Of a DNA stretch of 21,074 nt, positions 1 through 7,903 are shown piece by piece. The position numbers and the translations under genes were made by a program. Every line of letters begins with the position of its first letter. The first letter of the stretch is position 1. Under the pieces are notes generated by a model. The model saw only the letters and a list, made by a program, of their open reading frames with translations, searched no databases and was not told the origin of the DNA. Source of the stretch: VAUL01 sp964603155 (GTDB taxonomy: Bacteria > Desulfobacterota > Desulfuromonadia > Desulfuromonadales > BM103); assembly GCA_964603155.1 (NCBI GenBank), contig CAZRTZ010000047.1, positions 1-21,074 on the forward strand. The letters are read 5' to 3'.

Positions 1-1
1 G

Positions 2-70
2 TGCATCGGCGGCGGGCAGGGGGGGGCGATGCTCATCGACCATGACCCGGAGGGTGGCCATGGTTCCTGA
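2..70 (+). CDS. 3' end of a thiolase (acetyl-CoA acyltransferase) gene, partial
   Basis: Frame 2 is open from the left edge to a TGA at 68-70 and encodes 22 residues beginning CIGGGQGGAMLID. This matches the C-terminal signature of thiolases (CIGGGQG.A..ie), where the cysteine is the second catalytic cysteine. Thiolase cleaves 3-ketoacyl-CoA to acetyl-CoA and a shortened acyl-CoA, the last step of beta-oxidation. The stop lies inside the start region of the following hydratase/dehydrogenase gene (ATG at 60), so the two are translationally coupled, as in classical fadA/fadB-type operons. The rest of the gene lies outside the window. Identification rests on one short but very characteristic motif and on the context. 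Confidence 0.8.
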   Translation, partial: CIGGGQGGAMLIDHDPEGGHGS

Positions 71-2111
71 CACGATCTGCCGCCACTGGATCCTGGAGCG
101 CGACGCCGACGGTCTGGCCTGGCTCACCCTCGACCGGGCCGAAAGCAGCGCCAACAGCCTCTCCAGCGCGGTGCTCGACGAACTGGAACAGCTGCTCGCG
201 GACGTTGCCCGCGACCTGCCGCAGGCCGTGATCATCCGCTCTGGAAAACCGTCCGGCTTCATCGCCGGCGCCGACGTCAAGGAATTCACCACCCTCACCG
301 ATCGCGATCAGGCGCTCACCCTGATCCGTCGCGGCCAGGGGATCCTGACGCGCATCGAGGCCCTGCCGGTCCCGACCGTCGCTCTGATCCACGGTTTCTG
401 TCTCGGCGGCGGACTGGAACTGGTGCTGGCCTGCCGCATCCGCATCGCCAGCGACGACCCGGCCACCCGCCTGGGGCTCCCCGAGGTCATGCTCGGCATC
501 CACCCCGGCTTCGGCGGGACCGTGCGCCTGATCGGCCTGGTTGGCCCCCTCAAGGGGCTGGAGCTGATGCTGACCGGCCGCGCCCTTGCCGCCAGGGCGG
601 CGCGGGCCATCGGCCTGGTCGATGCCGTCGTCCCCGAGCGGCACCTGGATAACGCGGCCCGGGCGCTGGCCGCGCAGCCACCCAAACGCAAAGCCCTGCC
701 GCTGCGCGAACGCCTCGCCGGGTTCCCCCTCGCCAGGGGGCTGATCGCCGGGCAGCTGCGTCGTATGACGGCGAAAAAGGCCGATCCCCGCCACTACCCG
801 GCCCCTTACGCCCTGATCGACCTGTGGCAGCGGTTCGGCAGCAACGCGTCGGCCAACTATGCCGCCGAGGCGGCGTCCGTCGCCGCACTGATCACCGGTC
901 CGACCTCGCGCAATCTGGTGCGGGTCTTCACCCTGCAGGAACGCCTCAAGGGGACCGGGCGGCTCGAGACGCCGGCCCCGCGCACGGTCCACGTCATCGG
1001 CGGGGGGACCATGGGCGGGGATATCGCCATCTGGTGCGCCCTGCAGGGAATGCATGTCACCATCCAGGACCTCGACACCGCGCGCCTTGGCCAGGTCGTC
1101 AGCCGCGGCCAGGCGCTCTTCGCCAAGACCCTCAAGGAGCGCCGCTTGATCGAGGCGGCTTCCGATCGCCTGGTTCCTGATCCGGAAGGGAATGGGGTGG
1201 CGCGCGCCGACCTGGTGATCGAGGCGATCTTCGAGAACGTCGCCGCCAAGAGCGCGCTCTACCGGCAGGTGGAGCCGCGCCTGCGCCCGGAGGCGCTTCT
1301 CGCCACCAACACGTCGAGCATCCCGCTGGAAGAGCTGGCCGCCTCTTTGCAACACCCCGAGCGGCTGATCGGCCTGCACTTTTTCAACCCGGTGGAGAAG
1401 ATGCAGCTGGTCGAGGTGGTTACCGCAGCGCAGACCGACCCGGAGATAGCCCGGCGCGGCGCGGCCTTCGTCCTCGGCATCAAGCGCCTCCCCCTGCCGG
1501 TGACCAGTTCCCCTGGCTTCCTGGTCAACCGCATCCTCATGCCCTATCTCCTCGAGGCGGTCACCCTGGCGGAAGAAGGGATGCCCCCGGCCGTCATCGA
1601 CCGGGCAGCCACCGACTTCGGCATGCCGATGGGGCCGCTGCGCCTGGCCGACACGGTGGGGCTGGATATCTGCCTGTCGGTCGCGCAGATCCTCTCCCGG
1701 CATTTCCCGGTCGAGGTGCCACCCTCGCTCGAAAAGATGGTCGCCGCCGGCTGTCTCGGCCGCAAGAGCGGCCAGGGGTTCTACAGGCACGGGCCGGGAG
1801 CCGGCAAGCCCCCGGCCAAACCAACGGCCATCCCATCAGAAATCACCTCCCGGCTGATGCTGCGCCTGCTCAACGAGGCGGTGGCCTGCTGGCGTGAGCA
1901 GGTCGCGGCGGACGCCGACCTGCTCGATGCCGGGGTGATCTTCGGCACCGGCTTCGCGCCGTTCCGCGGCGGACCGCTGCAGCATGTCGCGGCGACGGGC
2001 TCTGCGGCGCTGCTGGCCGAACTGGAGGCGCTGGCTGGCCGCCATGGCAGCCGCTTCCAGCCCGATCCGGGGTGGCGTCAGCTGGTTGCCGATGAGGGAG
2101 GCAGGCCATGA
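60..2111 (+). CDS. Fatty-acid oxidation enzyme: enoyl-CoA hydratase / 3-hydroxyacyl-CoA dehydrogenase fusion (FadB/FadJ type)
   Basis: This 683-residue protein hydrates trans-2-enoyl-CoA and then oxidises 3-hydroxyacyl-CoA with NAD+, the middle two steps of beta-oxidation in the cytoplasm. Residues about 1-190 form the crotonase domain: oxyanion-hole stretch IAGADVKEF, and GGGLE (Glu120) and LPE (Glu142) in the positions of the two catalytic glutamates. From about 308 a Rossmann fold begins with VIGGGTMGGD; the dehydrogenase histidine is in GLHFFNPVEKM (His440), followed by two C-terminal helical domains. The usual length is about 700-730 residues. ATG 60 is preferred over an in-frame ATG at 42 because GGAGGG at 49-54 is correctly spaced for it. 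It overlaps the upstream thiolase by 11 nt, and the next gene starts within its stop (ATGA). FadB and FadJ cannot be separated by eye, so no symbol is given. Confidence 0.93.
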   Translation: MVPDTICRHWILERDADGLAWLTLDRAESSANSLSSAVLDELEQLLADVARDLPQAVIIRSGKPSGFIAGADVKEFTTLTDRDQALTLIRRGQGILTRIEALPVPTVALIHGFCLGGGLELVLACRIRIASDDPATRLGLPEVMLGIHPGFGGTVRLIGLVGPLKGLELMLTGRALAARAARAIGLVDAVVPERHLDNAARALAAQPPKRKALPLRERLAGFPLARGLIAGQLRRMTAKKADPRHYPAPYALIDLWQRFGSNASANYAAEAASVAALITGPTSRNLVRVFTLQERLKGTGRLETPAPRTVHVIGGGTMGGDIAIWCALQGMHVTIQDLDTARLGQVVSRGQALFAKTLKERRLIEAASDRLVPDPEGNGVARADLVIEAIFENVAAKSALYRQVEPRLRPEALLATNTSSIPLEELAASLQHPERLIGLHFFNPVEKMQLVEVVTAAQTDPEIARRGAAFVLGIKRLPLPVTSSPGFLVNRILMPYLLEAVTLAEEGMPPAVIDRAATDFGMPMGPLRLADTVGLDICLSVAQILSRHFPVEVPPSLEKMVAAGCLGRKSGQGFYRHGPGAGKPPAKPTAIPSEITSRLMLRLLNEAVACWREQVAADADLLDAGVIFGTGFAPFRGGPLQHVAATGSAALLAELEALAGRHGSRFQPDPGWRQLVADEGGRP

Positions 2112-3922
2112 CTGAAAACCATCCGCTCGACCTGATCTCCCCCCGCGAGGCCGCCTCCCTGCCGGACCTCTTCCTGGAGCGGGTCCGCCGTAACCCGGCG
2201 GGGTGCGCCTACCGCCGTTTCGACCTCAACGACCGCTGCTGCACCTGCACCACCTGGCAGGAGGTGGCGGAGCTGGCCGGCCGCTGGCAGGCGGCGCTGC
2301 GCGGCGAAGCTCTCGCACCCGGCGACCGGGTCGCCATCATGCTGCGCAACTGCCTGGAGTGGGTGGCCTTCGACCTGGCCGCCCTGGGACTCGGGCTGAT
2401 CACCGTGCCGCTCTTCGTCAACGACCGCCCGGACAACTTCGCCTACATCATCGAGGCGACCGGTGCCCGGTTGCTGCTGATCGACGGCGTCGACCACTGG
2501 CACGGCATTACCGCCGTCCATCAGCGCCTGGGGAGCCTCGAGCGGATCGTCTCGGTGAAAACCGCCTGCGTCGGCGATCACTGCGACCGGCGCCTGGTCG
2601 ATCTGGAACACTGGCTGCCGGCGACGGCGACAGCCTACACCGCCGCGGCTATCCGGCCGGACGAGCCGGCCTCGATCGTCTATACCTCGGGGACCACCGG
2701 CCATCCCAAGGGGGTGGTGCTGACCCATGCCAACATCATCGAGAACGCCTACGCCGGGGCCACCCTGATCAAGGTCTATGCCGACGACCTGTTCCTTTCG
2801 TTCCTGCCGCTCTCCCATACCCTGGAGCGAACCGTCGGCTATTACCTGCCGATCCTCGCCGGGGCCAGCGTCGCCCACGTGCGGGCGCTGGAGAAACTGG
2901 CCGAGGATCTGCCGCAGGTGCGGCCGACGGTCATCGTCTCGGTACCGCGGGTTTTTGAGCGCGTCCATCAGAAGATCACCGCGCGCCTGGCGGACGCACC
3001 GCGCTGGAAACGCTGGCTCTTCGAGAAGACGGTCGCCATCGGCTGGCGGCGCTTCGAATTCACCCAGAAAAGGGCCAGCTGGTCGCCCGCCTTCCTGCTC
3101 TGGCCGCTGCTCGACCGGCTGGTCGCCAGCCCGGTGCGGGCGGCGCTGGGGGGGCGGGTGCGGCTGGCAATCAGCGGCGGCGCTCCGCTCAACCCCGAAC
3201 TGGCCCGGTTCTTCATCGCCCTCGGCGTGAATATCGCCCAGGGGTATGGCCTGACCGAAACCAGCCCGGTGGTCTCGGTCAACCCGCTCCAGGACAATCG
3301 CCCCGAGACGGTCGGCGTCTGCCTGCCGGGGGTCGAGGTCCGGCTCGGAGCCCAGAACGAGTTGCTGATACGTGGGCCGGGATTGATGGCCGGCTACTGG
3401 CAGAATCCGGAGGCCACGGCAGAGGTCATCGACGCCGACGGCTGGCTGCGCTCCGGCGACCAGGCCCGGCTCGATAACGACGGCCACATCGTCATCACCG
3501 GCCGGCTTAAGGAGATCCTGGTGCTGGCCACAGGGGAAAAGGCCCCGCCGGCCGACATGGAGGCGGCGATCGTCGGCGACCCGCTCTTCGAGCAGGTGAT
3601 GGTCGTCGGTGAAGGGCGCCCCTTCCTCGCCGCCCTGGTGGTGCTCAACGCCGCCGCCTGGCAGCGGCAGGCGGCCGCCCTCGGCATCGATCCGCAGGCT
3701 CCGAGCGCCCTGGCCGAGCCGCGCGTGGAGGCGGTGCTGTGCGAGCGGATCGGCAAGCGCCTGCACGACTTCCCGGGCTACGCGCAGGTGCGTCGGGTTC
3801 ACGCCGGTCTTGACCCCTGGACGATCGATGACGGGCTGCTGACCGCCACCATGAAGCTGCGCCGGGCGCAGGTGCTCGAAAAATACGGCGCCACCATCGA
3901 AACCCTCTACGCCGGCCACTGA
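2108..3922 (+). CDS. Long-chain acyl-CoA synthetase (AMP-forming fatty acid-CoA ligase, FadD-like)
   Basis: This 604-residue member of the adenylate-forming ANL superfamily activates a fatty acid as acyl-AMP and transfers it to CoA, feeding the oxidation enzymes encoded just upstream. The P-loop-like motif YTSGTTGHPKG is at about 192-202, the adenine-binding motif GYGLTETSP at about 379-387, and the hinge region GWLRSGDQARLD...GRLKEILV at about 445-472. TGEKAPPADME (about 475-485) is typical of the long-chain (FAA/FadD15-like) subgroup. There is no signal peptide or clear membrane span. The start overlaps the stop of the preceding gene by 4 nt and has GAGGGAGG upstream, so it is co-translated with it. 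Chain-length preference cannot be read from the sequence. Confidence 0.93.
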   Translation: MTENHPLDLISPREAASLPDLFLERVRRNPAGCAYRRFDLNDRCCTCTTWQEVAELAGRWQAALRGEALAPGDRVAIMLRNCLEWVAFDLAALGLGLITVPLFVNDRPDNFAYIIEATGARLLLIDGVDHWHGITAVHQRLGSLERIVSVKTACVGDHCDRRLVDLEHWLPATATAYTAAAIRPDEPASIVYTSGTTGHPKGVVLTHANIIENAYAGATLIKVYADDLFLSFLPLSHTLERTVGYYLPILAGASVAHVRALEKLAEDLPQVRPTVIVSVPRVFERVHQKITARLADAPRWKRWLFEKTVAIGWRRFEFTQKRASWSPAFLLWPLLDRLVASPVRAALGGRVRLAISGGAPLNPELARFFIALGVNIAQGYGLTETSPVVSVNPLQDNRPETVGVCLPGVEVRLGAQNELLIRGPGLMAGYWQNPEATAEVIDADGWLRSGDQARLDNDGHIVITGRLKEILVLATGEKAPPADMEAAIVGDPLFEQVMVVGEGRPFLAALVVLNAAAWQRQAAALGIDPQAPSALAEPRVEAVLCERIGKRLHDFPGYAQVRRVHAGLDPWTIDDGLLTATMKLRRAQVLEKYGATIETLYAGH

Positions 3923-4208
3923 TCCCTCGCGGGCCGACGGCGGCGACGCCAAAAGCAAAGGAGCGCAAGACGTCGCCGGTCCGTGTCATGAGCCGGCAGG
4001 TGCAGGCGAGCATCGCCGCGGTAACGGCAGGCGGCGTTCCCCAGGAGAACCGCCACCTGGTCGAGGCGCGGCCTTTACCTCCGCAGCCGTCTCCCCGAGG
4101 ACCAGCCACGCTGATCACTGATCACCTGTAAAAAAATGGCATCACCTGCTGCAGGAACGCCGTCATCTGCTATGCTGTGTCATCATCTTTACTCCACAGG
4201 AGGCATTT
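3923..4208. other. Intergenic region, with a palindrome upstream of the cytochrome gene
   Basis: These 286 bp have no convincing gene. A 47-codon frame at 3988-4131 starts with ATG, but it lacks a well-spaced ribosome site and resembles no family I know. Near its right end there is a perfect 13-bp palindrome, TGATCA-C-TGATCA (4112-4124), about 45 bp upstream of the cytochrome -10 box. ATCACCTG is repeated at 4121-4128 and 4141-4148, exactly 20 bp apart. Either could bind a regulator. No strong terminator hairpin for the upstream operon was found. Confidence 0.4.
4168..4176 (+). promoter_or_regulatory. Probable extended -10 promoter of the cytochrome c gene
   Basis: TGCTATGCT fits an extended -10 element (TGnTAtgcT). 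No good -35 box lies 17 bp upstream. The start site would be near 4183, leaving a leader of about 25 nt that carries AGGAGG (4198-4203). Similar TGCTA-type extended -10 boxes precede the two diiron-protein genes later in the window. Confidence 0.4.
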
Positions 4209-4577
4209 ATGCGTAAGATTTCCGTTCTGTTCGTCGTGTTGGCGGCCGTGAGTCTGACCATCCCCCTGACGGTTCTGGCCTCGTCCCACGGTGGGGAGAA
4301 GAAGGCTATGGCCGGCGAGGCAACCCCTGCCACGCTCGCCCAAGGGAAGGCGATCTATGAGAAATTCTGTGCCGCCTGCCATAACAGCGGCGCCGCCGGT
4401 GCACCGAAGCTCGGCGACAAGGCGGCGTGGAAGAAGCACATCGCGGCGGGACTCGACCACATGACCAAGATGGCCATCAAGGGCGAGGGGGCCATGCCGG
4501 CGCGGGGCGGCAATCCCAAACTCAGCGATACCGAAGTGCGCGCCGCGGTGGCCTATCTCATGGAGAACAGCAAGTAG
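4209..4577 (+). CDS. Small periplasmic c-type cytochrome (cytochrome c5-like, monoheme)
   Basis: The 122-residue precursor has a typical signal peptide (MRK, then a hydrophobic stretch to about residue 24, possible cleavage after VLA). A single heme site CAACH (Cys54, Cys57, His58) sits in the usual GKAIYEKFCAACH context. Met96 in GAMPARGG is the likely sixth heme ligand, and the C-terminal helix ends in VAYLMENSK. The size and the MPARGG segment fit the cytochrome c5/class I family, so a periplasmic one-electron carrier is expected. Its redox partners are unknown and no oxidoreductase is encoded next to it. AGGAGG at 4198-4203 supports the start. It is monocistronic and followed by a strong terminator. 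Confidence 0.93.
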   Translation: MRKISVLFVVLAAVSLTIPLTVLASSHGGEKKAMAGEATPATLAQGKAIYEKFCAACHNSGAAGAPKLGDKAAWKKHIAAGLDHMTKMAIKGEGAMPARGGNPKLSDTEVRAAVAYLMENSK

Positions 4578-4585
4578 GCCTGGAA

Positions 4586-5365
4586 TCAAGGCGGCGATAA
4601 AAGGAAGGGGACAGGCCAGCAGCCTGTCCCCTTTTTGCTGTCCAGGCCGAGCCGCTGTAAAACCCCCGCAAAGCTTGGCTCCGGGGGTGCGGTAATGGTC
4701 AGGGGCACATCGCCCTGGGGGTGGTTTACGGTCAGGGAGAAGGCACACAGCAGGAGGCGGTGGCAGTCGAAAAGGTCGCGGAAGGCGCGGTTGTGGGCGC
4801 CGTCGCCGTAGGTGGTGTCGCCGATGATCGGGTGGAAGACGTGCTTGAGGTGCCGGCGCAGTTGGTGGCGCCGTCCGCTCACCGGGGCCAGTTCCACCAG
4901 CGCATAGCGGCTGGTCGGGTAGCGCCCCACCGCCACCGGCAGTTCGACCTGCGCCAGGCGCTTGAGGTGCGTCACGGCGGCCAAGGGCTCGGCGCGCTTG
5001 AGGTCGGTGCGGTAGAGGGGTCGTTCCTTGAGAGGATAGTCGATGGTCTGGTCGGCAGGCACCCCGCGCACCACCGCCAGGTAGCGTTTGTCCACCGCAT
5101 GCACCTGCAGTTGCCGCCCGAGATCGGCGGCGGCCTCGCGGTCCAGGGCAAAGAGCACGACGCCTGAGGTCGGCCGGTCGAGACGATGCACCGGCCAGAC
5201 CCGCTGCCGCATCATGCGCCGCACCAGCAGCATCAGCGAGATCGTCTCCTCGCGGGCCAGGTCGGTGGGGTGGACCACCATCCCCGCCGGCTTGTGCACG
5301 GCGATGAGGCGATCGTCCCGGTAAAGGACGGGGATGACGGTAGCGCGGTCGAAGGCCGGGAACAT
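4586..5365 (-). CDS. truC: tRNA pseudouridine synthase, TruC-like (RluA family)
   Basis: This 259-residue pseudouridine synthase resembles TruC, which converts U65 of certain tRNAs. The catalytic motif HRLDRPTSGV (Asp63) is intact. TruC-like signatures follow in order: VTHLKRLAQVELPVAVGRYPTSRY, LVELAPVSGRRHQLRRHLKH and HPIIGDTTYGD. The N-terminal VLYRDDRLIAVHKPAGMVVH is the RluA-family entry motif. The frame extends upstream to 5488, but similarity begins at the ATG at 5363-5365, which sits 8 nt after a good -10 box and lacks a Shine-Dalgarno site, suggesting a leaderless mRNA. The conserved domain ends near LQRLGLD; the last ~17 residues (KKGTGCWPVPF and so on) are encoded by the terminator hairpin shared with the cytochrome gene and are probably not functional. 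Confidence 0.88.
   Translation of the reverse strand: MFPAFDRATVIPVLYRDDRLIAVHKPAGMVVHPTDLAREETISLMLLVRRMMRQRVWPVHRLDRPTSGVVLFALDREAAADLGRQLQVHAVDKRYLAVVRGVPADQTIDYPLKERPLYRTDLKRAEPLAAVTHLKRLAQVELPVAVGRYPTSRYALVELAPVSGRRHQLRRHLKHVFHPIIGDTTYGDGAHNRAFRDLFDCHRLLLCAFSLTVNHPQGDVPLTITAPPEPSFAGVLQRLGLDSKKGTGCWPVPFLLSPP
4605..4636 (+). terminator. Intrinsic terminator between cytochrome c and truC (bidirectional)
   Basis: A perfect 12-bp stem (4605-4616 with 4622-4633), core GGGGACAGGC/GCCTGTCCCC, with a 5-nt loop and TTTTT at 4632-4636. On the minus strand the same hairpin is followed by a purine/T-mixed stretch, so it may act in both directions. It lies inside the last codons of the truC reading frame. 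Confidence 0.9.
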
Positions 5366-5373
5366 GGGTCGCC

Positions 5374-5402
5374 ATTCTAGGGGGAATCCCCGCGGCCGGC
5401 AA
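5374..5402 (-). promoter_or_regulatory. truC promoter, predicted leaderless start
   Basis: On the minus strand TTGCCG (5397-5402), a 17-bp spacer, then TAGAAT (5374-5379). Only 8 nt separate the -10 box from the ATG at 5365, so transcription should start at or within about 2 nt of the start codon. The 3' half of the spacer plus the -10 box recurs almost exactly at 13407-13435. Confidence 0.6.
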
Positions 5403-5522
5403 TGGGAATGGGGCTGTCCAAAGTTGACGCCGGAGTTCGTTCCCGTCCATGGCGGCAAGGTGCCGCCGGTCGCGCAGTTGCACAGCAAATTCTGCCGCCT
5501 TCGCCCACAACTAAAAAATCGT

Positions 5523-5531
5523 TGGTAAAAT
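5523..5531 (+). promoter_or_regulatory. Possible extended -10 element for katG
   Basis: TGGTAAAAT, about 80 nt upstream of the katG start, matches an extended -10 element. No convincing -35 box, PerR box or OxyR-type site was recognised in the 244-bp truC-katG divergent region. Confidence 0.3.
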
Positions 5532-5609
5532 AGGTGAACACTTGCCAGGTCAGGGCGGAATCGCCGTGCTGCGCTTCAACAGCAACCCCCATCAAAAGGA
5601 ATCGCTCCG

Positions 5610-7805
5610 ATGAAGGCCGAAAGCAAATGCCCGGTCACGGGCAAAACCAGAAGCCAGGTTGCCGGCGGCGGCACGTCGAACCGGGACTGGTGGCCGAACC
5701 AGCTGAACCTGCACCTGTTGCACCAGCACTCCTGCCGGGCCAACCCGATGGGGAAGACGTTTGATTATGCCGCCGAATTCCAGACCGTCGACTTCAAGGC
5801 GCTCAAACAGGATCTCTATGCGCTGATGAGCACTTCGCAGGAATGGTGGCCGGCCGACTTCGGCCACTACGGCGGGCTCATGATCCGCATGGCGTGGCAC
5901 AGTGCCGGCACCTACCGTACCGGTGACGGCCGCGGCGGCGGCGGGACCGGCAACCAGCGCTTCGCGCCCCTCAACAGCTGGCCGGACAACGCCAACCTCG
6001 ACAAGGCACGCCGGCTGCTCTGGCCGATCAAACAGAAATACGGCCGGAAGATCTCCTGGGCCGACCTGATGATTCTCGCCGGCAACTGCGCCCTGGAGTC
6101 GATGGGCTTCAAGACCTTCGGTTTCGGCGGCGGACGAGATGACCTCTGGGCGCCGGAGGAGGACATCTACTGGGGGAAAGAACACGAATGGCTGGGGGAG
6201 CAGCGCTACAGCGGTGAGCGCCAGCTTGACAGCCCGCTGGCCGCCGTGCAGATGGGGCTGATCTACGTCAATCCGGAGGGCCCCAACGGCAACCCGGACC
6301 CGGTGGCCTCGGGACGCGACGTGCGCGAGACCTTCGGCCGCATGGGGATGAACGACGCGGAGACCGTCGCCCTGGTAGCCGGCGGCCACACCTTCGGCAA
6401 ATGCCATGGCGCCGGCCCGGCCTCCCACGTCGGGCCGGAACCGGAAGCCGCCCCCATCGAAGCGCAGGGACTCGGCTGGCTGAGCAGTTTTAAAAGCGGC
6501 AAGGGAGTGGACACCATCACCAGCGGTCTGGAGGGGGCGTGGAAGCCGAACCCGACAAGGTTCGACATGGGCTACCTGAAGGTGCTGTTCAAATACGAAT
6601 GGGAACTGGTCAAGAGTCCGGCCGGGGCCAACCAGTGGCTGGCCAAGGACGTTGACGACGAGGATCTGGTGGCCGATGTCTTCGATCCGTCGAAAAAGCT
6701 GCGGCCGATGATGACTACGGCCGATCTCTCGCTGCGTTTCGACCCGATCTACGAGCCGATCGCGCGGCGTTACCTGGCCAACCCCGAAGAGTTCGCCGAC
6801 GCCTTCGCCCGCGCCTGGTTCAAGCTGACCCACCGCGACATGGGACCGAAGTCCCGCTACCTCGGCCCGGAAGTCCCGGCCGAAGACCTGATCTGGCAGG
6901 ATCCCGTTCCCGCTGTCGCTCATCCCCTGGTCGATGCGCAGGACACCGCCGCCCTCAAGGGGAAGATCCTTGCCTCGGGGCTGTCTGTTTCCCAGCTGGT
7001 CACGACCGCCTGGGCGTCAGCCTCCACCTTCCGCGGCTCCGACAAGCGCGGCGGGGCCAACGGCGCGCGCATCCGCCTCGCCCCTCAAAAGGACTGGGCC
7101 GTGAACCAGCCCGCCCAACTGGCCAAGGCGCTGCAGACCCTCGAAGGAATCCAGGAGGCGTTCAATGCCGCGCAGTCCGGCGGCAAGCGGGTGTCGTTCG
7201 CCGACCTGATCGTCCTCGGCGGTTGCGCCGCCATCGAGCAGGCGGCGAAGAGCGCCGGCTTTGCGGTGACCGTTCCCTTCACGCCGGGGCGTACCGACGC
7301 CGCACAGGAACAGACCGATGTCCAGTCATTTGCCGTCCTCGAGCCGGAAGCGGACGGCTTCCGCAACTACCTCAAGCAGAAGTACGCCGTCCCGGTCGAG
7401 GCGTTGCTGGTCGACCGGGCGCAGCTGCTGACGCTCTCCGCACCCGAAATGACCGTGCTGGTCGGCGGCCTGCGCGTCCTGAACGCCAATGTCGGCCAGT
7501 CCCGGCACGGCGTCTTCACCAGGCGCCCCGAAACGCTGACCAACGATTTCTTCGTCAATCTGCTGGACATGGGCACCGCGTGGACGCCGTCCGCGGAGAA
7601 TGGCGACGTGTTCGAGGGGCGCAGCCGCTGGAGCGGAGAACTCCAATGGACCGGCACCCGGGTCGACCTGATCTTCGGGTCGAACTCGCAGCTGCGGGCC
7701 ATCGCCGAGGTCTATGCCTGTGCTGACGCCCGCGAGAAGTTCGTGAACGACTTCATTGCGGCGTGGGACAAGGTCATGAATCTCGACCGGTTCGACCTCG
7801 CCTGA
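5610..7805 (+). CDS. katG: Catalase-peroxidase KatG
   Basis: This 731-residue bifunctional heme enzyme destroys hydrogen peroxide (catalase) and oxidises small donors (peroxidase) in the cytoplasm. The distal-site triad is in MIRMAWHSAGTYR: Arg93, Trp96, His97. The residues expected for the Met-Tyr-Trp crosslink are Trp96, Tyr219 (IYVNPEGP) and Met245 (GRMGMND), with the same spacing as in the mycobacterial enzyme. The heme-binding His260 lies in AGGHTFGKCHG and the proximal-side Trp311 in GAWKPNPT. The degenerate second peroxidase-like domain follows, and the length is full for the family. AAGGA at 5597-5601 precedes the ATG. It is transcribed alone, divergent from truC and convergent with htpG. 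No signal peptide is present. Confidence 0.98.
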   Translation: MKAESKCPVTGKTRSQVAGGGTSNRDWWPNQLNLHLLHQHSCRANPMGKTFDYAAEFQTVDFKALKQDLYALMSTSQEWWPADFGHYGGLMIRMAWHSAGTYRTGDGRGGGGTGNQRFAPLNSWPDNANLDKARRLLWPIKQKYGRKISWADLMILAGNCALESMGFKTFGFGGGRDDLWAPEEDIYWGKEHEWLGEQRYSGERQLDSPLAAVQMGLIYVNPEGPNGNPDPVASGRDVRETFGRMGMNDAETVALVAGGHTFGKCHGAGPASHVGPEPEAAPIEAQGLGWLSSFKSGKGVDTITSGLEGAWKPNPTRFDMGYLKVLFKYEWELVKSPAGANQWLAKDVDDEDLVADVFDPSKKLRPMMTTADLSLRFDPIYEPIARRYLANPEEFADAFARAWFKLTHRDMGPKSRYLGPEVPAEDLIWQDPVPAVAHPLVDAQDTAALKGKILASGLSVSQLVTTAWASASTFRGSDKRGGANGARIRLAPQKDWAVNQPAQLAKALQTLEGIQEAFNAAQSGGKRVSFADLIVLGGCAAIEQAAKSAGFAVTVPFTPGRTDAAQEQTDVQSFAVLEPEADGFRNYLKQKYAVPVEALLVDRAQLLTLSAPEMTVLVGGLRVLNANVGQSRHGVFTRRPETLTNDFFVNLLDMGTAWTPSAENGDVFEGRSRWSGELQWTGTRVDLIFGSNSQLRAIAEVYACADAREKFVNDFIAAWDKVMNLDRFDLA

Positions 7806-7850
7806 ACGGGCGGCGATGTGCCTTGGGGCACATCCCTGTCTCGACAAAAA

Positions 7851-7885
7851 AACAAGGGGACGGAATGCCATTCCGTCCCCTTGTT
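7851..7885 (+). terminator. Hairpin terminator shared by katG and htpG
   Basis: A perfect 16-bp stem (7851-7866 with 7870-7885), core GGGGACGGAAT/ATTCCGTCCCC, with a 3-nt loop. It is preceded by an A-run (7846-7852) that becomes a T-run on the minus strand, so it suits termination of htpG at least as well as katG. It has the same AAGGGGAC...GTCCCCTT design as the hairpin at 4605-4636. Confidence 0.8.
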
Positions 7886-7903
7886 GCCTCCCTGATTCCC
7901 GAC

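Noticed and set aside
33..1790. A 585-codon open frame on the minus strand opposite the hydratase/dehydrogenase gene
   Set aside because: It is a high-GC shadow frame: low-complexity, Arg/Gly/Asp/Gln-rich translation with no motif, opposite a gene with a perfect catalytic signature. Similar long antisense frames at 2078-3958, 5592-6923 and 8498-9850 were rejected for the same reason.
3988..4131. A 47-codon frame (MSRQVQASIAAVTAGG...) between the acyl-CoA ligase and cytochrome genes
   Set aside because: There is no ribosome site at proper distance and no known family, and it runs into a region with palindromes. It could be a decayed gene fragment, but nothing supports this.
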